6,302 nt of DNA, from positions 1 through 6,302 of the forward strand of contig CAMZCV010000063.1 of assembly GCA_947305035.1 (NCBI GenBank). Reading direction: 5' to 3'. The translations under genes were made by a program, and so were the position numbers. Every line of letters begins with the position of its first letter. The stretch's first letter is position 1. The notes beneath the pieces are model-generated. The model did no database searches. It was not told the origin of the DNA and saw only the letters and a list, made by a program, of their open reading frames with translations. Shown here piece by piece: positions 6,021 to 6,302 of the stretch. Source of the stretch: an uncultured Coriobacteriales bacterium. GTDB lineage: Bacteria > Actinomycetota > Coriobacteriia > Coriobacteriales > Atopobiaceae.

Positions 6021-6215
6021 TCAGTCATCCTCGAAAATCTCGGTGATGGCGCCCATGGGGCAGTTCTCCAGGCAGTTGCCGCAACCGATGCAGGCGTCTT
6101 CGAGTTCGGTGACGGTACAGATTCCATCGTCGCTTATCTCGAGGATGCCCGTCGGGCACTCATCTGCGCAAACTCCGCAGCCGACGCACTCGTCGGTGTT
6201 GATGATGGGATACAT
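6021..6215 (-). CDS. 2[4Fe-4S] ferredoxin, clostridial type
   Basis: This 64-residue acidic protein is a complete two-cluster bacterial ferredoxin. It has two CxxCxxCxxxCP motifs: Cys10, 13, 16, 20 with Pro21, and Cys42, 45, 48, 52 with Pro53. In this fold the last cysteine of each motif serves the other cluster. The two halves show the usual internal duplication (CVGCGVCADECP and CIGCGNCLENCP). Cys33 lies between the motifs and is not an expected ligand. Such ferredoxins are small cytosolic one-electron carriers for enzymes such as pyruvate:ferredoxin oxidoreductase and hydrogenases in anaerobes. The redox partner here is unknown. The ATG at 6215 has AGAGGAG (6227 down to 6221) 5 nt upstream. 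It is a single gene convergent with ettA. The 87 bp upstream to the window edge show no convincing promoter. Confidence 0.96.
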   Translation of the reverse strand: MYPIINTDECVGCGVCADECPTGILEISDDGICTVTELEDACIGCGNCLENCPMGAITEIFEDD

Positions 6216-6302
6216 GGCGTCTCCTCTTGCATAGACCTCGACACAGCATCAAGGTAGCACGTTACCTAGCGATGCGCAGCGTCATTTCTGAACACATGAC
6301 GA

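Noticed and set aside
6252..6267. Short dyad AGGTA-N6-TACCT upstream of the ferredoxin gene as an operator
   Set aside because: Arms of only 5 bp with a 6-bp spacer are expected often by chance, and no promoter could be placed next to it.

Overview
The window looks like a chromosomal piece of a high-GC, probably anaerobic actinobacterium. The best guess is a gut or oral member of the Coriobacteriia (Collinsella/Olsenella/Atopobiaceae type). This is inference from four signs: strong GC bias at third codon positions, strong GGAGG-type ribosome binding sites, a small clostridial-type 2[4Fe-4S] ferredoxin, and the mix of gene families. No rRNA or other taxonomic marker is present, so the genus is not established.

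Layout. (1) Positions 1-664, minus strand: the 5' part of a lipoprotein with a GH25 (lysozyme-type muramidase) domain, cut by the left window edge. (2) A 77-bp divergent intergenic region. (3) Positions 742-4151, plus strand: a tightly packed run of three genes with gaps of 8 and 21 bp, probably one operon. They encode a GNAT acetyltransferase related to AAC(6') enzymes, a cytosolic glycoside hydrolase family 2 enzyme of 599 residues, and a membrane-anchored polysaccharide deacetylase with an extracellular DUF5011-type Ig-like domain. (4) Positions 4150-4251: a perfect 39-bp inverted repeat around a 24-nt centre. It starts inside the deacetylase stop codon and ends just before the ettA ribosome binding site. 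(5) Positions 4269-5948: ettA, an ABC-F translation factor. (6) A strong hairpin terminator. (7) Positions 6021-6215, minus strand: a convergent ferredoxin gene. The last 87 bases hold only its upstream region.

How the genes may work together. The GH25 lipoprotein and the anchored deacetylase both act outside the membrane on N-acetylated glycans, so this may be a small wall- or glycan-remodelling locus. The cytosolic GH2 enzyme could process imported oligosaccharide. This link is inferred from position only. EttA and the ferredoxin are general housekeeping proteins and need not be connected to the locus.

I see no clearly new multi-gene system. The points most worth a second look are the palindromic element at 4150-4251, the altered signature residues in the acetyltransferase and the GH2 enzyme, and the unusually long Shine-Dalgarno match before the acetyltransferase.
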